From Pseudoselenomonas ruminantium (lineage in GTDB: Bacteria > Bacillota > Negativicutes > Selenomonadales > Selenomonadaceae): a stretch of DNA of 64,000 nt. A program made the translations under genes and the position numbers. The DNA is taken from assembly GCF_900142515.1 (NCBI RefSeq), contig NZ_FRBC01000011.1, forward strand, positions 28,637 through 92,636. The letters are read 5' to 3'. The first letter of the stretch is position 1. Each line of letters begins with the position of its first letter. Under the pieces are notes generated by a model. It was not told the DNA's origin. It ran no database searches and saw only the letters and a program-made list of their open reading frames with translations. Positions 55,034 through 63,800 of this stretch are shown here, piece by piece.

Positions 55034-57542
55034 CCGCAAAAAAATGCTGTTGACCATCCTGACGATGCTATTCTTGATCTTTCTTTCCGGAATCTTCATC
55101 CAGCAGCGGATTGTGGATATGCTCAACAAAGCTGCTGAACATTCTGTCGCCCGCCAGACCGAGGACCTTTCCCTGCTGGCCGGCGAACGCTTCCGCCGCT
55201 TCCTGACGCCACTTCAGACTGCCTCCAAGCATCTGTCCGAACACGAGGAGGACAAAGAGGACATGCTGAAGATGCTTGCCCAGCAGAATCCTCAGGGACA
55301 GGCCGGCCTCATTGACTTCCAGCACCATACCCTGGGCCGTTCTGTTTCCAGCACCTCGTTCCCCCGCCTGCAGCTGGCCTTCCATGGCAATACCGTCATC
55401 GACTACAATCCTGACATTGGCATATTGCTGGCCACCCCGGTCATCTATGGCGACAACGTCCGCTATGTGCTTTATCAGATCTATCCCATCAGCATGCTGC
55501 CCCAGTTGTTTGCCCTTTCTGACTACGATGCCTTCACCCATGTCATCATCCAATACCATGATGGCACACTGGCCGTTCCCTATGAAAACTATACCACGGA
55601 AGATACCAAATTCTGGGCCGATGATACCATTCAGAAAGGTATGCAGGAAGTCCATCATCGTTTGGAACGGAACAAGGCCGCCGCTGTTTATACCGAAGGC
55701 GCTGAGGGAAAATTTTTCGTCTTCGGCGCCGATCTGCCCCAGACCGATTTCTCCCTGATTGGCTATATGCCCTGGTCTGCAGTGGCCGGCCAGATCATCA
55801 GCATCTACCAGCGCGTGGTCTTCCTATTCACCCTGATGCTGGTCCTCTTTGCCTGCCTGAGCATCTATCTGCTCATGGCCCAGACCAGTGTAGCAGAAAC
55901 TGAGGAACTGCGCCAGGCCAGACTGGCCGCTGATACTGCCAATCAGGCCAAAAGCCAGTTTCTCGCCAATATGAGTCACGAAATCCGCACCCCGCTGAAT
56001 GCCATCAGCGGCATGAACGAGATGATCCTGCGGCAGGAACTGCCCGGAGAAGTCCGGCAATACGCCAGCAACATCAAATCCGCCACCGCGGCATTATTGA
56101 CCATTATCAATGAAATCCTGGATTTTTCCAAAATCGAATCCGGCCACATGGAAATCGTGCCTACGGACTATCAGCTGACTCAGGTACTGCGTGAAGTCTG
56201 TGCCTTGGTTGGGGTACGCGCCCAGGCCAAAAACCTGACCTTCAAGATCCACGTTGACCCTTATCTGCCCAACGGCCTGTACGGTGATACGGGACGCCTG
56301 CGGCAGATTCTCATCAATCTGTTGAATAATGCCATCAAATACACACCCTCAGGCTCAATTACACTGGACATCAGTGGCCAGCGTAAGGACAGCACCCTCT
56401 ATCTGCAGGCTGCTGTCACCGATACCGGCATCGGTATTCGCGAAGAGGATAAAGAACGGCTGTTCCATGTATTTGAACGACTCGACATCAAGCGCAACTG
56501 TCAGATTGAGGGAACCGGCCTGGGACTGGCCATCACCCATCGTCTGCTCAATATGATGAAGGGCAGCATCAAGGTGGACAGCACTTACGGAGAAGGCAGT
56601 GTATTTACCATCAAGCTGCCGCAGGAGATTCACTCCTTTGACCCCGTAGGCGTTTTCAGTCTCAACGCCCAGCCGGACCTTGACACCAACCTTCGCCATC
56701 AGGCCGGTTTTATCGCACCGGATGCGCAAGTGCTCATCGTCGATGACAACGACATGAATTGCTTTGTAGCAGGCAGCCTGCTCAAGGAAACCCAGGTGCA
56801 GACGGTCATCGCCCACAGTGGCGACGAAGCCCTGGAAGCCCTGCAAAAACAACGCTTCCATGTGGTGCTGCTGGACTACATGATGCCCGGCATGGATGGC
56901 GTGGAAACCCTGCATAAGGCAAAGCAGCTGCCCAATGTCGGTTCAACCCGCTTTATTGCCCTGACGGCGACGGCGATCTCCGGTTCCCGGGAAAAATTTC
57001 TCAGCGAGGGCTTTGACAATTATCTGAGCAAACCCATGACCGGTGACGACCTCACCGCCATGCTGCACCGCTACCTGCCACCGGAGCTTATCCTGCAGCC
57101 ATTGCTGACCTCATCCCCTGCGCCGGCACCTGTCGAAGCAAAAGAACCAGCCAGCACAGCGGACACACCACCAGCCCCTCCCCTGATTGACCACAAGATT
57201 GGACTGACCTACTGCAACAATATGCAGGCAATCTACGACAAAGTGCTGACCATGTTCCATGACCAGTCCACCGACAAGATTGCCCAGCTGGATAATGATC
57301 TGGCTGCCGCCAACTGGAAAAATTACCGCATCAATATCCATGCGCTCAAGTCCACCGCCCTGACCATCGGCTGCCGCAGTCTCAACCAAAAAGCCAAGGA
57401 CCAGGAACAGGCAGTCAAAGACTATCTGGCAGAAGATGCTACCCCCCACCAGCAACAGCAGGCTATGGATTACATCCAGCAGAACCACGCAGACATCATG
57501 AACCTCTACCGCCAGGTAGCATCATCAGCTGTCTCACAATAG
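55026..57542 (+). CDS. Hybrid sensor histidine kinase with REC and HPt
   Basis: 838 aa. TM1 about 7-26; extracytoplasmic Cache-like region (about 30-255); TM2 about 262-284; HisKA with His 318 (SHEIRTPLNAIS); HATPase with NLLNNAIKYT and GTGLGLAITHRLL; REC with Asp 617 (VVLLDYMMPGMDG); a Pro-rich linker; HPt with His 772 (IHALKSTALTIG). A complete His-Asp-His relay that needs an external REC acceptor, most likely the HD-GYP protein at 52336. TTG start at 55026 behind GGGGGTGGAG; translationally coupled to the binding protein. Confidence 0.93.
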   Translation: MNNRKKMLLTILTMLFLIFLSGIFIQQRIVDMLNKAAEHSVARQTEDLSLLAGERFRRFLTPLQTASKHLSEHEEDKEDMLKMLAQQNPQGQAGLIDFQHHTLGRSVSSTSFPRLQLAFHGNTVIDYNPDIGILLATPVIYGDNVRYVLYQIYPISMLPQLFALSDYDAFTHVIIQYHDGTLAVPYENYTTEDTKFWADDTIQKGMQEVHHRLERNKAAAVYTEGAEGKFFVFGADLPQTDFSLIGYMPWSAVAGQIISIYQRVVFLFTLMLVLFACLSIYLLMAQTSVAETEELRQARLAADTANQAKSQFLANMSHEIRTPLNAISGMNEMILRQELPGEVRQYASNIKSATAALLTIINEILDFSKIESGHMEIVPTDYQLTQVLREVCALVGVRAQAKNLTFKIHVDPYLPNGLYGDTGRLRQILINLLNNAIKYTPSGSITLDISGQRKDSTLYLQAAVTDTGIGIREEDKERLFHVFERLDIKRNCQIEGTGLGLAITHRLLNMMKGSIKVDSTYGEGSVFTIKLPQEIHSFDPVGVFSLNAQPDLDTNLRHQAGFIAPDAQVLIVDDNDMNCFVAGSLLKETQVQTVIAHSGDEALEALQKQRFHVVLLDYMMPGMDGVETLHKAKQLPNVGSTRFIALTATAISGSREKFLSEGFDNYLSKPMTGDDLTAMLHRYLPPELILQPLLTSSPAPAPVEAKEPASTADTPPAPPLIDHKIGLTYCNNMQAIYDKVLTMFHDQSTDKIAQLDNDLAAANWKNYRINIHALKSTALTIGCRSLNQKAKDQEQAVKDYLAEDATPHQQQQAMDYIQQNHADIMNLYRQVASSAVSQ

Positions 57543-57546
57543 AAAT

Positions 57547-57580
57547 AAATGTCCCTGCTCATTTTGCCGGGACATTTTTC
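57547..57580. terminator. Bidirectional terminator
   Basis: AAATGTCCC / GGGACATTT with T run on the plus strand; convergent between the hybrid kinase and the EamA transporter, whose stop (57559) lies in the loop. Confidence 0.8.
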
Positions 57581-58455
57581 TTCTGCATGATTGTGCGCAG
57601 CTGGCTGACAATAACCCCGGAAAACATCAGCAGGCAGCCACAGATTTGGGCGGTGCTCATCTGTTCGCCCAAGATCACGAAACTGGCCAAAGCGCCGAAC
57701 ACCGCTTCAAAACTCATGATTACCGCCGCTTCACTGGGAGCGGCGTATTTCTGTCCAACAATCTGCAGGGTGAAGGCTACGCCGGTTGAAAGCACGCCAG
57801 CGTAGGCAATCGACACCCAGGAATGGATGACGGGCGCTAGTGCCATCGTTTCCGTGCCCAGCGCCATTAAAAGACTGGCAGCAAAACAGCAGATAGTCTG
57901 ACTCAGGGAAAGCTCCAGCACATCCACATGGGGAGCAAAGCGGTCAATGTAAAGAATCTGTGACGTCCAGCCCAGAGCACTGATGGCCACCAATATATCT
58001 CCCAGGTTGAGGGTAACCGTCCCCTGAATGGTCAATAGATAAAGCCCGCCCAACGCCAATACCGCGCCCAGCCAATTGACCAGATACACCTTAGCCAGGC
58101 GGAAAAGAGCTGCCCCTAACGGCACCAGCACAATATAGAGTGCCGTGATGAAGGAAGTCTTTCCCACGGTGGTAAACTGCAGGGCATATTGCTGCAGCGA
58201 GCTGGCCACAAAGAGCATCACCCCTGCCACCAGTCCCATCTTCCAACCGGAATGATATATTCCTCTCTGCTTCCGGAACGCACGCCGCTTTCTGCCCAGC
58301 AGCCAAAGCCCTGTCAAAAACAACGTTCCCAAAAAGAAGCGGGCAGCCGCATAAGTAAAAGGCCCCAGCTCCTCCATGCCCACCTGCTGGGCCACGAAAG
58401 CCGTGCCCCAGATGAACGCTGTAATCAACAACAAGATATTGCCCCGCATTTGCAT
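57559..58455 (-). CDS. EamA/DMT-family transporter
   Basis: 298 aa, ten hydrophobic segments in two EamA repeats (LITAFIWGTAFVAQQVG in the first; ALGWTSQILYIDRFA starting the second). The drug/metabolite transporter superfamily usually exports amino acids or metabolites; substrate cannot be told. AAGGGGG precedes the ATG; promoter at 58489-58517. Confidence 0.9.
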   Translation of the reverse strand: MQMRGNILLLITAFIWGTAFVAQQVGMEELGPFTYAAARFFLGTLFLTGLWLLGRKRRAFRKQRGIYHSGWKMGLVAGVMLFVASSLQQYALQFTTVGKTSFITALYIVLVPLGAALFRLAKVYLVNWLGAVLALGGLYLLTIQGTVTLNLGDILVAISALGWTSQILYIDRFAPHVDVLELSLSQTICCFAASLLMALGTETMALAPVIHSWVSIAYAGVLSTGVAFTLQIVGQKYAAPSEAAVIMSFEAVFGALASFVILGEQMSTAQICGCLLMFSGVIVSQLRTIMQKKNVPAK

Positions 58456-58488
58456 GAAATAAGTCCCCCTTGTAAAACAACTGTTTTC

Positions 58489-58517
58489 ATGCTAAAGCAA
58501 ATAACCTGACCTGTCAA
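58489..58517 (-). promoter_or_regulatory. Promoter of the EamA transporter
   Basis: TTGACA (58512-58517), 17-bp spacer, TAGCAT (58489-58494). Confidence 0.55.
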
Positions 58518-58553
58518 CAACCCCCAAAGATTTCCTTCCCAAAGCAGGAAATA

Positions 58554-58566
58554 CCATAAAATATGG
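58554..58566. promoter_or_regulatory. Short palindrome upstream of the LUD gene
   Basis: CCATA-AAA-TATGG, a 13-bp perfect palindrome about 50 nt before the LUD start. It may be an operator; no regulator is known. Confidence 0.25.
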
Positions 58567-58615
58567 CGAAATTAAAATGTATGTGTTTATTAACCACTAA
58601 CAGGAGGAGAGCTAA

Positions 58616-59245
58616 ATGAACGAAAATATCCGCAAGCGCAATGAGCTGCTGGCCCAGACGGTTATCAAAGGCCTGCAGTCCCGCAATATGGAAGGTTTCT
58701 ATGCCAAGGACAAGGAAGAAGCCCTGAAACTGGCTTTGGAACTCATTCCCCAGGGCAGTACCGTAACCATGGGCGGTGCCATGAGCGTCCATGAAATCGG
58801 TTTGACGGATGCTCTGGTCAAAGGTGACTACAACTTCATCGACCGGGACAAAGTGGAAGACAAGCGCCAGGCCATGCTGATGGCCTATGATGCTGACGTA
58901 TTTCTATCCAGCACCAATGCCATGACGCAAGATGGCATATTAGTCAATATTGACGGCAACGCCAACCGGGTGTCCGCCATTGCCCAGGGACCGAAAAAAG
59001 TACTCTTCATCGTGGGGCTCAACAAAGTCTGCGACGATCTGGACGGCGCCATGAAGCGGGCCCGCAACGTGGCGGCTCCCATCAATGCCCAGCGCTTCGG
59101 GCTCAGCACGCCCTGCGCCAAAACAGGTGCCTGCTTTGACTGCAAAAGTCCCGACACCATCTGCTGCCAGTTTTTGATTACCCGCTATTCCCTGCACAAA
59201 GGACGCATTCAGGTAATCCTTGTCAACGACAGCTTAGGATTCTGA
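58616..59245 (+). CDS. LUD domain protein (LutC/YkgG-like)
   Basis: 209 aa. LUD (lactate utilization) domain with GSTVTMGGAMSVHEIGLTD, DVFLSSTNAMTQDG and GNANRVSAIAQGPKKVLFI. Short cysteine-rich C-terminus (TPCAKTGACFDCKSPDTICC). It matches the stand-alone DUF162 type found in anaerobes, not the LutABC operon form; no lactate genes are adjacent. Function unknown. AGGAGGAGAG precedes the ATG. Its 3' end overlaps the convergent cbiO stop by 12 nt. Confidence 0.87.
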   Translation: MNENIRKRNELLAQTVIKGLQSRNMEGFYAKDKEEALKLALELIPQGSTVTMGGAMSVHEIGLTDALVKGDYNFIDRDKVEDKRQAMLMAYDADVFLSSTNAMTQDGILVNIDGNANRVSAIAQGPKKVLFIVGLNKVCDDLDGAMKRARNVAAPINAQRFGLSTPCAKTGACFDCKSPDTICCQFLITRYSLHKGRIQVILVNDSLGF

Positions 59246-59920
59246 TCCATACAGACTTATTTCATGCTGACTGTTCAAGACCAGCTGCCTGTCCGCTAAC
59301 TGCTTCAGCAGCCGGTCTTCATGCGTGGAAAAGATAAGTGTCTTGCCTGCAGCCTTCAAGGCCTGCAGGAACTCCACCAGCCAGTCCTGCGTCTTTTCAT
59401 CGAGAGCCGCCAAGGGTTCATCCAAAGTCCATACCTGCGGGTTCATGGTAAGGATGGATGCCAGGGCGGCTTTTTTCTTTTCACCTCCGGACAGGGTGTA
59501 CGGCGCCCGATCCCGCAGCCGCGTCAGGCCGAAAAGCTCCAGGGCATCCTGTACACGCTCATCGATTTCTGCCGCCGAAAGTCCCATCTGTGCAGGACCA
59601 AAGGCCAATTCTTCCGCCACGCTGCTGCAGAAGAGCTGCACGTCGGGATTCTGCCAGACATAGCCCAGGCGCTGATGGAAATACTTGGAATACTTATGCT
59701 CCGCCATCAGTTTTTTCGTGATCTCCCAGCCTTCAAAAAAATAACTGCCTCGTTCCGGGAAAATCAAGCCATTCAGCAGACGCAACAGGGTGGATTTGCC
59801 GGCACCATTGGGCCCCGTCAGGGCCACCGCCTCCCCCTGTGCCACCGCCAGGTCAACATGACGCAGCACCGGTTCGCCATCATAGGCATAGCAGACATCA
59901 TGGCATTCTATCTGTTTCAT
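59234..59920 (-). CDS. cbiO: Cobalt/nickel ECF transporter ATPase CbiO
   Basis: 228 aa. Walker A LTGPNGAGKSTLLRLLN, signature YTLSGGEKKKAAL, Walker B VWTLDEPLAALD and switch His in FSTHEDRLL. The Q-loop region VWQNPDVQLFCSSV is typical of ECF ATPases. ATG 59920 follows GGGAGG. The translation to 60070 would overlap cbiQ and is not needed. Last gene of cbiM-cbiQ-cbiO. Confidence 0.93.
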   Translation of the reverse strand: MKQIECHDVCYAYDGEPVLRHVDLAVAQGEAVALTGPNGAGKSTLLRLLNGLIFPERGSYFFEGWEITKKLMAEHKYSKYFHQRLGYVWQNPDVQLFCSSVAEELAFGPAQMGLSAAEIDERVQDALELFGLTRLRDRAPYTLSGGEKKKAALASILTMNPQVWTLDEPLAALDEKTQDWLVEFLQALKAAGKTLIFSTHEDRLLKQLADRQLVLNSQHEISLYGSES

Positions 59921-59931
59921 CCCAATCCTCC

Positions 59932-60768
59932 CTAAACACGCCCGAGGATGCCGCCTTCCAGACAGGCAAACAACAGGCCCAAACCACTGAGTACGAACAA
60001 TAAGAGCAGGCTCCCGCCCCAGGACGGGAGCTTTTGCATTGGAGGATATTCCCCCGTGAAGCCTCGGCACACCATGGCCTCATACATCTGCATCGACAGA
60101 TGCTGGGCATGCAGGAAAAGCACCCCGAGCACGCCCGATAATGCCCTGGCCTTATGCCGGTTGTACCCCACCGAGCGTAGTTTCAGTGCCGTCAGCAGAT
60201 GTTCTGCCATCTGCCCCAGCAACAGGATATTGCGCAGAGTCGTATCCAGGATAAACACCAGTTCCTGCGGCAGGCGGAAAAAACGCAGGGCTCCGGTCAA
60301 TTCATGCCAAGGCAGAAGTTCCGTGACAATGCCCACGGCCATAACTGTCAGCAGGCTTTTGGCTGGCAGCAGGAATACCTGCAGCCCGCTGCCCAGCAGC
60401 AGCGCCGGAGACACCAACAGGGCCGAAAACAGCGCAGCCAGCAGAGCACTGCCCAAAATCCTGCCCACACTTTTACCCGGCAACAGGCAGAGGATGACGA
60501 GCTCCAGAGCCAGCTGGCAGGAGAGGAAGGTCAGGGTACGAGCCATTACCGTCAGCAGGAGGAATACCGCCAGAAAGGCCAGCATCCCCGGTGCGGTCAG
60601 GAAGCTCCTGCTCCTGCCCTGTCGGCGCAAGGCCAAAACCACCGTCAGGACACGCAAAAGAGACCGGGAGATGAAATAATCCCGGTCCCGTGACGGCGTA
60701 TATGTTTCTTCATTTCTTGCCCAAAGGGGAAGATTCAATCTTATCGCCTCACAAACAACGCCGCCCAC
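59932..60768 (-). CDS. cbiQ: ECF transporter transmembrane protein CbiQ
   Basis: 268-278 aa T component, about five or six hydrophobic helices. The coupling-helix motif ALKLRSVGYN (A-x-x-x-R-G-type) and EAMVCRGFTGEYP contact CbiO. Start unclear: GTG 60768 lacks a ribosome site, while TTG 60738 has GAGG 8 nt upstream and is preferred. Co-transcribed with cbiM (gap 8 nt or more) and cbiO. Confidence 0.9.
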   Translation of the reverse strand: MGGVVCEAIRLNLPLWARNEETYTPSRDRDYFISRSLLRVLTVVLALRRQGRSRSFLTAPGMLAFLAVFLLLTVMARTLTFLSCQLALELVILCLLPGKSVGRILGSALLAALFSALLVSPALLLGSGLQVFLLPAKSLLTVMAVGIVTELLPWHELTGALRFFRLPQELVFILDTTLRNILLLGQMAEHLLTALKLRSVGYNRHKARALSGVLGVLFLHAQHLSMQMYEAMVCRGFTGEYPPMQKLPSWGGSLLLLFVLSGLGLLFACLEGGILGRV

Positions 60769-60776
60769 GCAAGATA

Positions 60777-61784
60777 TCAGCTCTCATGAGCCGGCGCATC
60801 ATAATTGGTCTTGTGCCCGATGAAGCTGGCGACGAGCTTGAACAGCAGCACCAGCAGGGCCGTGCCGATAACGGCCGAAAGAATATAGCCAAAGATTTCC
60901 GGCATGCCCTCGATGGCATAATCCGGGAACAGGGCCGCAAAAGAAAAGCCATCTTCCATGCCAGACGGAACATAGCCCAATGCCGAACCCAGGTAATCCT
61001 GTTCTGCCAGTTCCTCAGCATCCCATTCCCCCCAGGCGGTTCCCGTAGCCAGCAGCCCTAGTGGCGTGCCGCATATCAGCAAAGCCAGCAGCCCATAGAC
61101 CGCCGGGCTGGCTTTCTCAGCCTTGCCCTGGGCCAGCTGCGGCGCAGCTTTCTGCAGATACCCCAGCACTGCTGTCGTGAAGATGACTTCTGCCAGACCA
61201 AAGATAGTCAGATGGCCAATCATCATGGCCGGAATGGACACCCAGAGCGGATAAGGCGCATAGAGGGCATGGCCGGCTCCATCCATGAAGAGCAGGGGCT
61301 GGATGCCAAACTCAATGGCAGCAAAGAACGCCGCCAGGTTTATGCCCACATAAGAGCCCAGGCCTGCAGCCAGCAGCTGCCGCTGCGGGAAGGCCCGCAG
61401 AACCCCTTTGTAAATCGCATAACCGGCAAAAGGCATGGCAAAGGCCATATTGAAGCAGTTGGCCCCAAAGGCAAGGATGCCTCCGTCCCCAAAGAACAGC
61501 GCTTGCACAAAGAGAGCCAGACTCACGGCCAGACAGGCTGACCAGGGACCGAAGAGCACCGCCAGCAGGGTGCCGCCGACGGCATGCCCCGTAGTCCCCC
61601 CAGGCAGGGGAATATTGAACATCATGCTCAGGAAGGACAGGGCTGCCCCGATGCCCAGCAGGGGCATTTTTTCCGGCGGCACTTCCTGCCGCACCTTCTT
61701 CACCGCCATCAGCCAGACCGGCAGCATGGCAGCGCCCAGCACGGCACAGGTGGACGGACTGAGATAATTTTCAGGAATGTGCAT
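60777..61784 (-). CDS. cbiM: Cobalt/nickel substrate-binding membrane protein CbiM fused to PDGLE domain
   Basis: 335 aa. It begins MHIPENYLSPSTC, where the extreme N-terminal amine and His 2 help bind the metal. The CbiM/NikM core (about 1-205, six helices) contains PGGTTGHAVGGTLLAVLFGP. A C-terminal extension (about 225-330) matches the PDGLE/CbiN-like partner, so S component and small partner are fused. Metal is Co2+ or Ni2+; cobalt fits the local cobalamin genes, but no B12 riboswitch is upstream. GGAGG lies 8 nt before the ATG. Confidence 0.92.
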   Translation of the reverse strand: MHIPENYLSPSTCAVLGAAMLPVWLMAVKKVRQEVPPEKMPLLGIGAALSFLSMMFNIPLPGGTTGHAVGGTLLAVLFGPWSACLAVSLALFVQALFFGDGGILAFGANCFNMAFAMPFAGYAIYKGVLRAFPQRQLLAAGLGSYVGINLAAFFAAIEFGIQPLLFMDGAGHALYAPYPLWVSIPAMMIGHLTIFGLAEVIFTTAVLGYLQKAAPQLAQGKAEKASPAVYGLLALLICGTPLGLLATGTAWGEWDAEELAEQDYLGSALGYVPSGMEDGFSFAALFPDYAIEGMPEIFGYILSAVIGTALLVLLFKLVASFIGHKTNYDAPAHES

Positions 61785-61802
61785 AGATGATACCTCCTCG
61801 TT

Positions 61803-61854
61803 AAAATGATTATGATCACAGACTCATTGTAACGAAAATTCTCTCTATGCGTAA
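61803..61854 (-). promoter_or_regulatory. Promoter of cbiMQO with a Fur-like operator
   Basis: -35 TTACGC (61849-61854), 17-bp spacer, -10 TACAAT (61826-61831). Just downstream, TGATCATAATCATTTT (61803-61818) resembles a Fur-family box. The site could tie metal uptake to a Fur/NikR/Zur-type regulator, not seen here. Confidence 0.5.
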
Positions 61855-61904
61855 GCTCCCCGGGGGGTTATTTTTATGGACTGCCTCTGTCTCCAGACGC
61901 GGAA

Positions 61905-63182
61905 TCATTTTCCAATCATCATGCTGATGATTTCCTTATCTGTTTCCTTCATGCCAATGCGCCCCAGACGGCTGATATTGCGAATGGTGTTTTCCACGCC
62001 CTTCCTGACCAGCCCTTCGCCATCATAGAACTGCTGGCCATTGCGATACATCTCAAAGCCCAGTATGCCTGCATCCACAGCGGCGGCAATCTTAGCGGCA
62101 CAAGATGCCTTGGCCCCGTCACAGACAATACCGGAGGTGATGGCCAATGCATTGACGATAGTGTGAACGATCATCTTGTAATCCCCGCCGCAGAGAAAGG
62201 CTATGCCTGCGCCCGCACCTACACCAGCACTGATGGCACCGCAATAAGCAGACAGACGGCCAATGCCCTCCTTTTCATGCAGCGTGACGAGATTGGACAG
62301 CAGCAAGGCGCGGTAAAGTGTTTCACGATCAGCTCCCACTTCCCCGGCGTATTCAATGACAGGCAAAGATACCGTCATGCCCTGATTGCCACTACCGGAA
62401 TTGATGACCACCGGCAGTTCGCACCCCCCCATGCGGGCATCAGAACCAGCAGCCGCTTTTGCCCGAGCGCGGATACGCACGTCATGGCCATAGGCTTTGA
62501 GCAGGGTCTTGCCGATATTGGCGCCGTAATCGTTTTTGAGCCCTTCGGCAGCAATGGCGGTATTATAGGCGATCTGCCGGTCGAGGATTTCCCGCACATC
62601 ATTCAGGTCGCAAGTCATGGCAAAATCGTAGATATCTTTGATTGTCAGGAATTCATAATCCGGCTTGCCATCATCCACAACATTTACGATTTCCTTCGCC
62701 AGCAGGATTTCGCCGTTGCGGACAATCCGAACGATATTAGTATGTTCGTTGACGATATGTACTTCGGCAGTATCTTCCCCATTGCTGACCTGCACATGGA
62801 TATCGAGAACATTCTCCGTCAGGGCCAGCTCCACATTGATGGCCGTCCGGCTCAGATAGTCCGCCAGCTTTGCCTTGTCTTCCTCTTTGGCACGGGCAAT
62901 GACCTCAAGGCCGGCCTCCTCGTCCCCAGCGACAATGCCAATAGCCGCCGCCGCTTCAATGCCCTTGCGCCCGCCGGTGTTGGGGACGATGACGCTCTTG
63001 ACATTCTTGATGATATTGCCGCTGGCCGCTACTATGACCTTATCCGGCAGACACCCCAGCACTGCCCTGGCCTTGGCGGCACAATAGGCGATGGCAATAG
63101 GTTCCGTGCAGCCCATGGCCGGTACAAGTTCCCGTTTCAGGATCTCCACATAATCTCGGTAGATAGGGCTATTTTTTTCCAT
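61905..63182 (-). CDS. cyuA: L-cysteine desulfidase family (UPF0597/CyuA)
   Basis: 425 aa. MGCTEPIAIAYCAAKAR near residue 23, NSGSGNQGMTVSLPVI near 240, and conserved Cys residues (FLCGGDYK, SGIVCDGAKASCAAK) that hold a [4Fe-4S] cluster, as in the serine-dehydratase alpha/L-cysteine desulfidase family. The product is pyruvate, ammonia and sulfide. No transporter (CyuP) is beside it. GGAG precedes the ATG. Confidence 0.9.
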   Translation of the reverse strand: MEKNSPIYRDYVEILKRELVPAMGCTEPIAIAYCAAKARAVLGCLPDKVIVAASGNIIKNVKSVIVPNTGGRKGIEAAAAIGIVAGDEEAGLEVIARAKEEDKAKLADYLSRTAINVELALTENVLDIHVQVSNGEDTAEVHIVNEHTNIVRIVRNGEILLAKEIVNVVDDGKPDYEFLTIKDIYDFAMTCDLNDVREILDRQIAYNTAIAAEGLKNDYGANIGKTLLKAYGHDVRIRARAKAAAGSDARMGGCELPVVINSGSGNQGMTVSLPVIEYAGEVGADRETLYRALLLSNLVTLHEKEGIGRLSAYCGAISAGVGAGAGIAFLCGGDYKMIVHTIVNALAITSGIVCDGAKASCAAKIAAAVDAGILGFEMYRNGQQFYDGEGLVRKGVENTIRNISRLGRIGMKETDKEIISMMIGK

Positions 63183-63197
63183 GTATTTTTCTCCGTT

Positions 63198-63584
63198 TCA
63201 TTCGTGTATTTCTATAGGCAGTCCATCAGGGTCGTGGAAGAACGTCATCTTCTCTCCCGTAAAGGTATCTCTCCTGATGGGTTCCGTGGCCACGCCCTTA
63301 TCATTCAATTCCCGCACCGTATCCTCTACGGAATCCACCCGCAAGGCCAGATGCCTGAGCCCGTAAGCCTCTTTTCCCGGCCAGCCGGGGCGGGCCGGAC
63401 AGTCCGCTTTGATAAAGAGCTCCAGTTCAGCCCCTTCTAAACGCAGGTCAATCTTCCAATCCTGCTGCTCCTCACGGTAATGTTCCCGAATTACCGCGAA
63501 TCCCAGGATATCCACATAAAAATGCCTGCTCCGCTCATAATCACTGCCAATGATGGCCACATGATGGATATGCTTTAAATCCAT
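63198..63584 (-). CDS. VOC family protein (glyoxalase-like)
   Basis: 128 aa vicinal-oxygen-chelate fold. IHHVAIIGSDYERSRHFY at the N-terminus, LELFIKADCP in the middle, LRHLALRVDSVED and FFHDPDGLPIEIHE at the end give the His/Glu metal-ligand pattern. Similar to YaeR/SMU1112c-like proteins; the reaction is unknown. ATG 63584 follows GGAGGAGG; a reading from 63611 is not supported. 15 nt before the cyuA gene, so co-transcribed. Confidence 0.88.
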   Translation of the reverse strand: MDLKHIHHVAIIGSDYERSRHFYVDILGFAVIREHYREEQQDWKIDLRLEGAELELFIKADCPARPGWPGKEAYGLRHLALRVDSVEDTVRELNDKGVATEPIRRDTFTGEKMTFFHDPDGLPIEIHE

Positions 63585-63675
63585 AGACTCCTCCTCCTGC
63601 AAAGCATCCATGCTGTATTTATAAACAAGCTTAACAAATAATGTTAAATATTTTTATAAACTTTGTTGTTCGTTA

Positions 63676-63800
63676 ACCGCTCTCGACAAGCCGAGTATCG
63701 GACGAGTCCTCAACCAAGCAAGCGGTCTACGCAGCAACTACCACAACTGGACGCAGCACTACGCCCTCTATCCCGTCAGCCGAAACATTCGGGAATACTT
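63676..63800 (-). ncRNA. Putative TnpB omega RNA (3' scaffold)
   Basis: Just past the tnpB stop lies a nested hairpin: ACCGCT/AGCGGT (63721-63726 with 63676-63681), inside it CTCG/CGAG and an inner CCGA-GTA-TCGG. By analogy with IS200/IS605-type elements, the guide RNA overlaps the 3' end of tnpB and ends at the element right end, so the guide would be the sequence below about 63675. The 5' limit is a guess. Confidence 0.45.

Noticed and set aside
59921..60070. Extended CbiO N-terminus
   Set aside because: Overlaps cbiQ and adds sequence foreign to ECF ATPases; ATG 59920 has GGGAGG.
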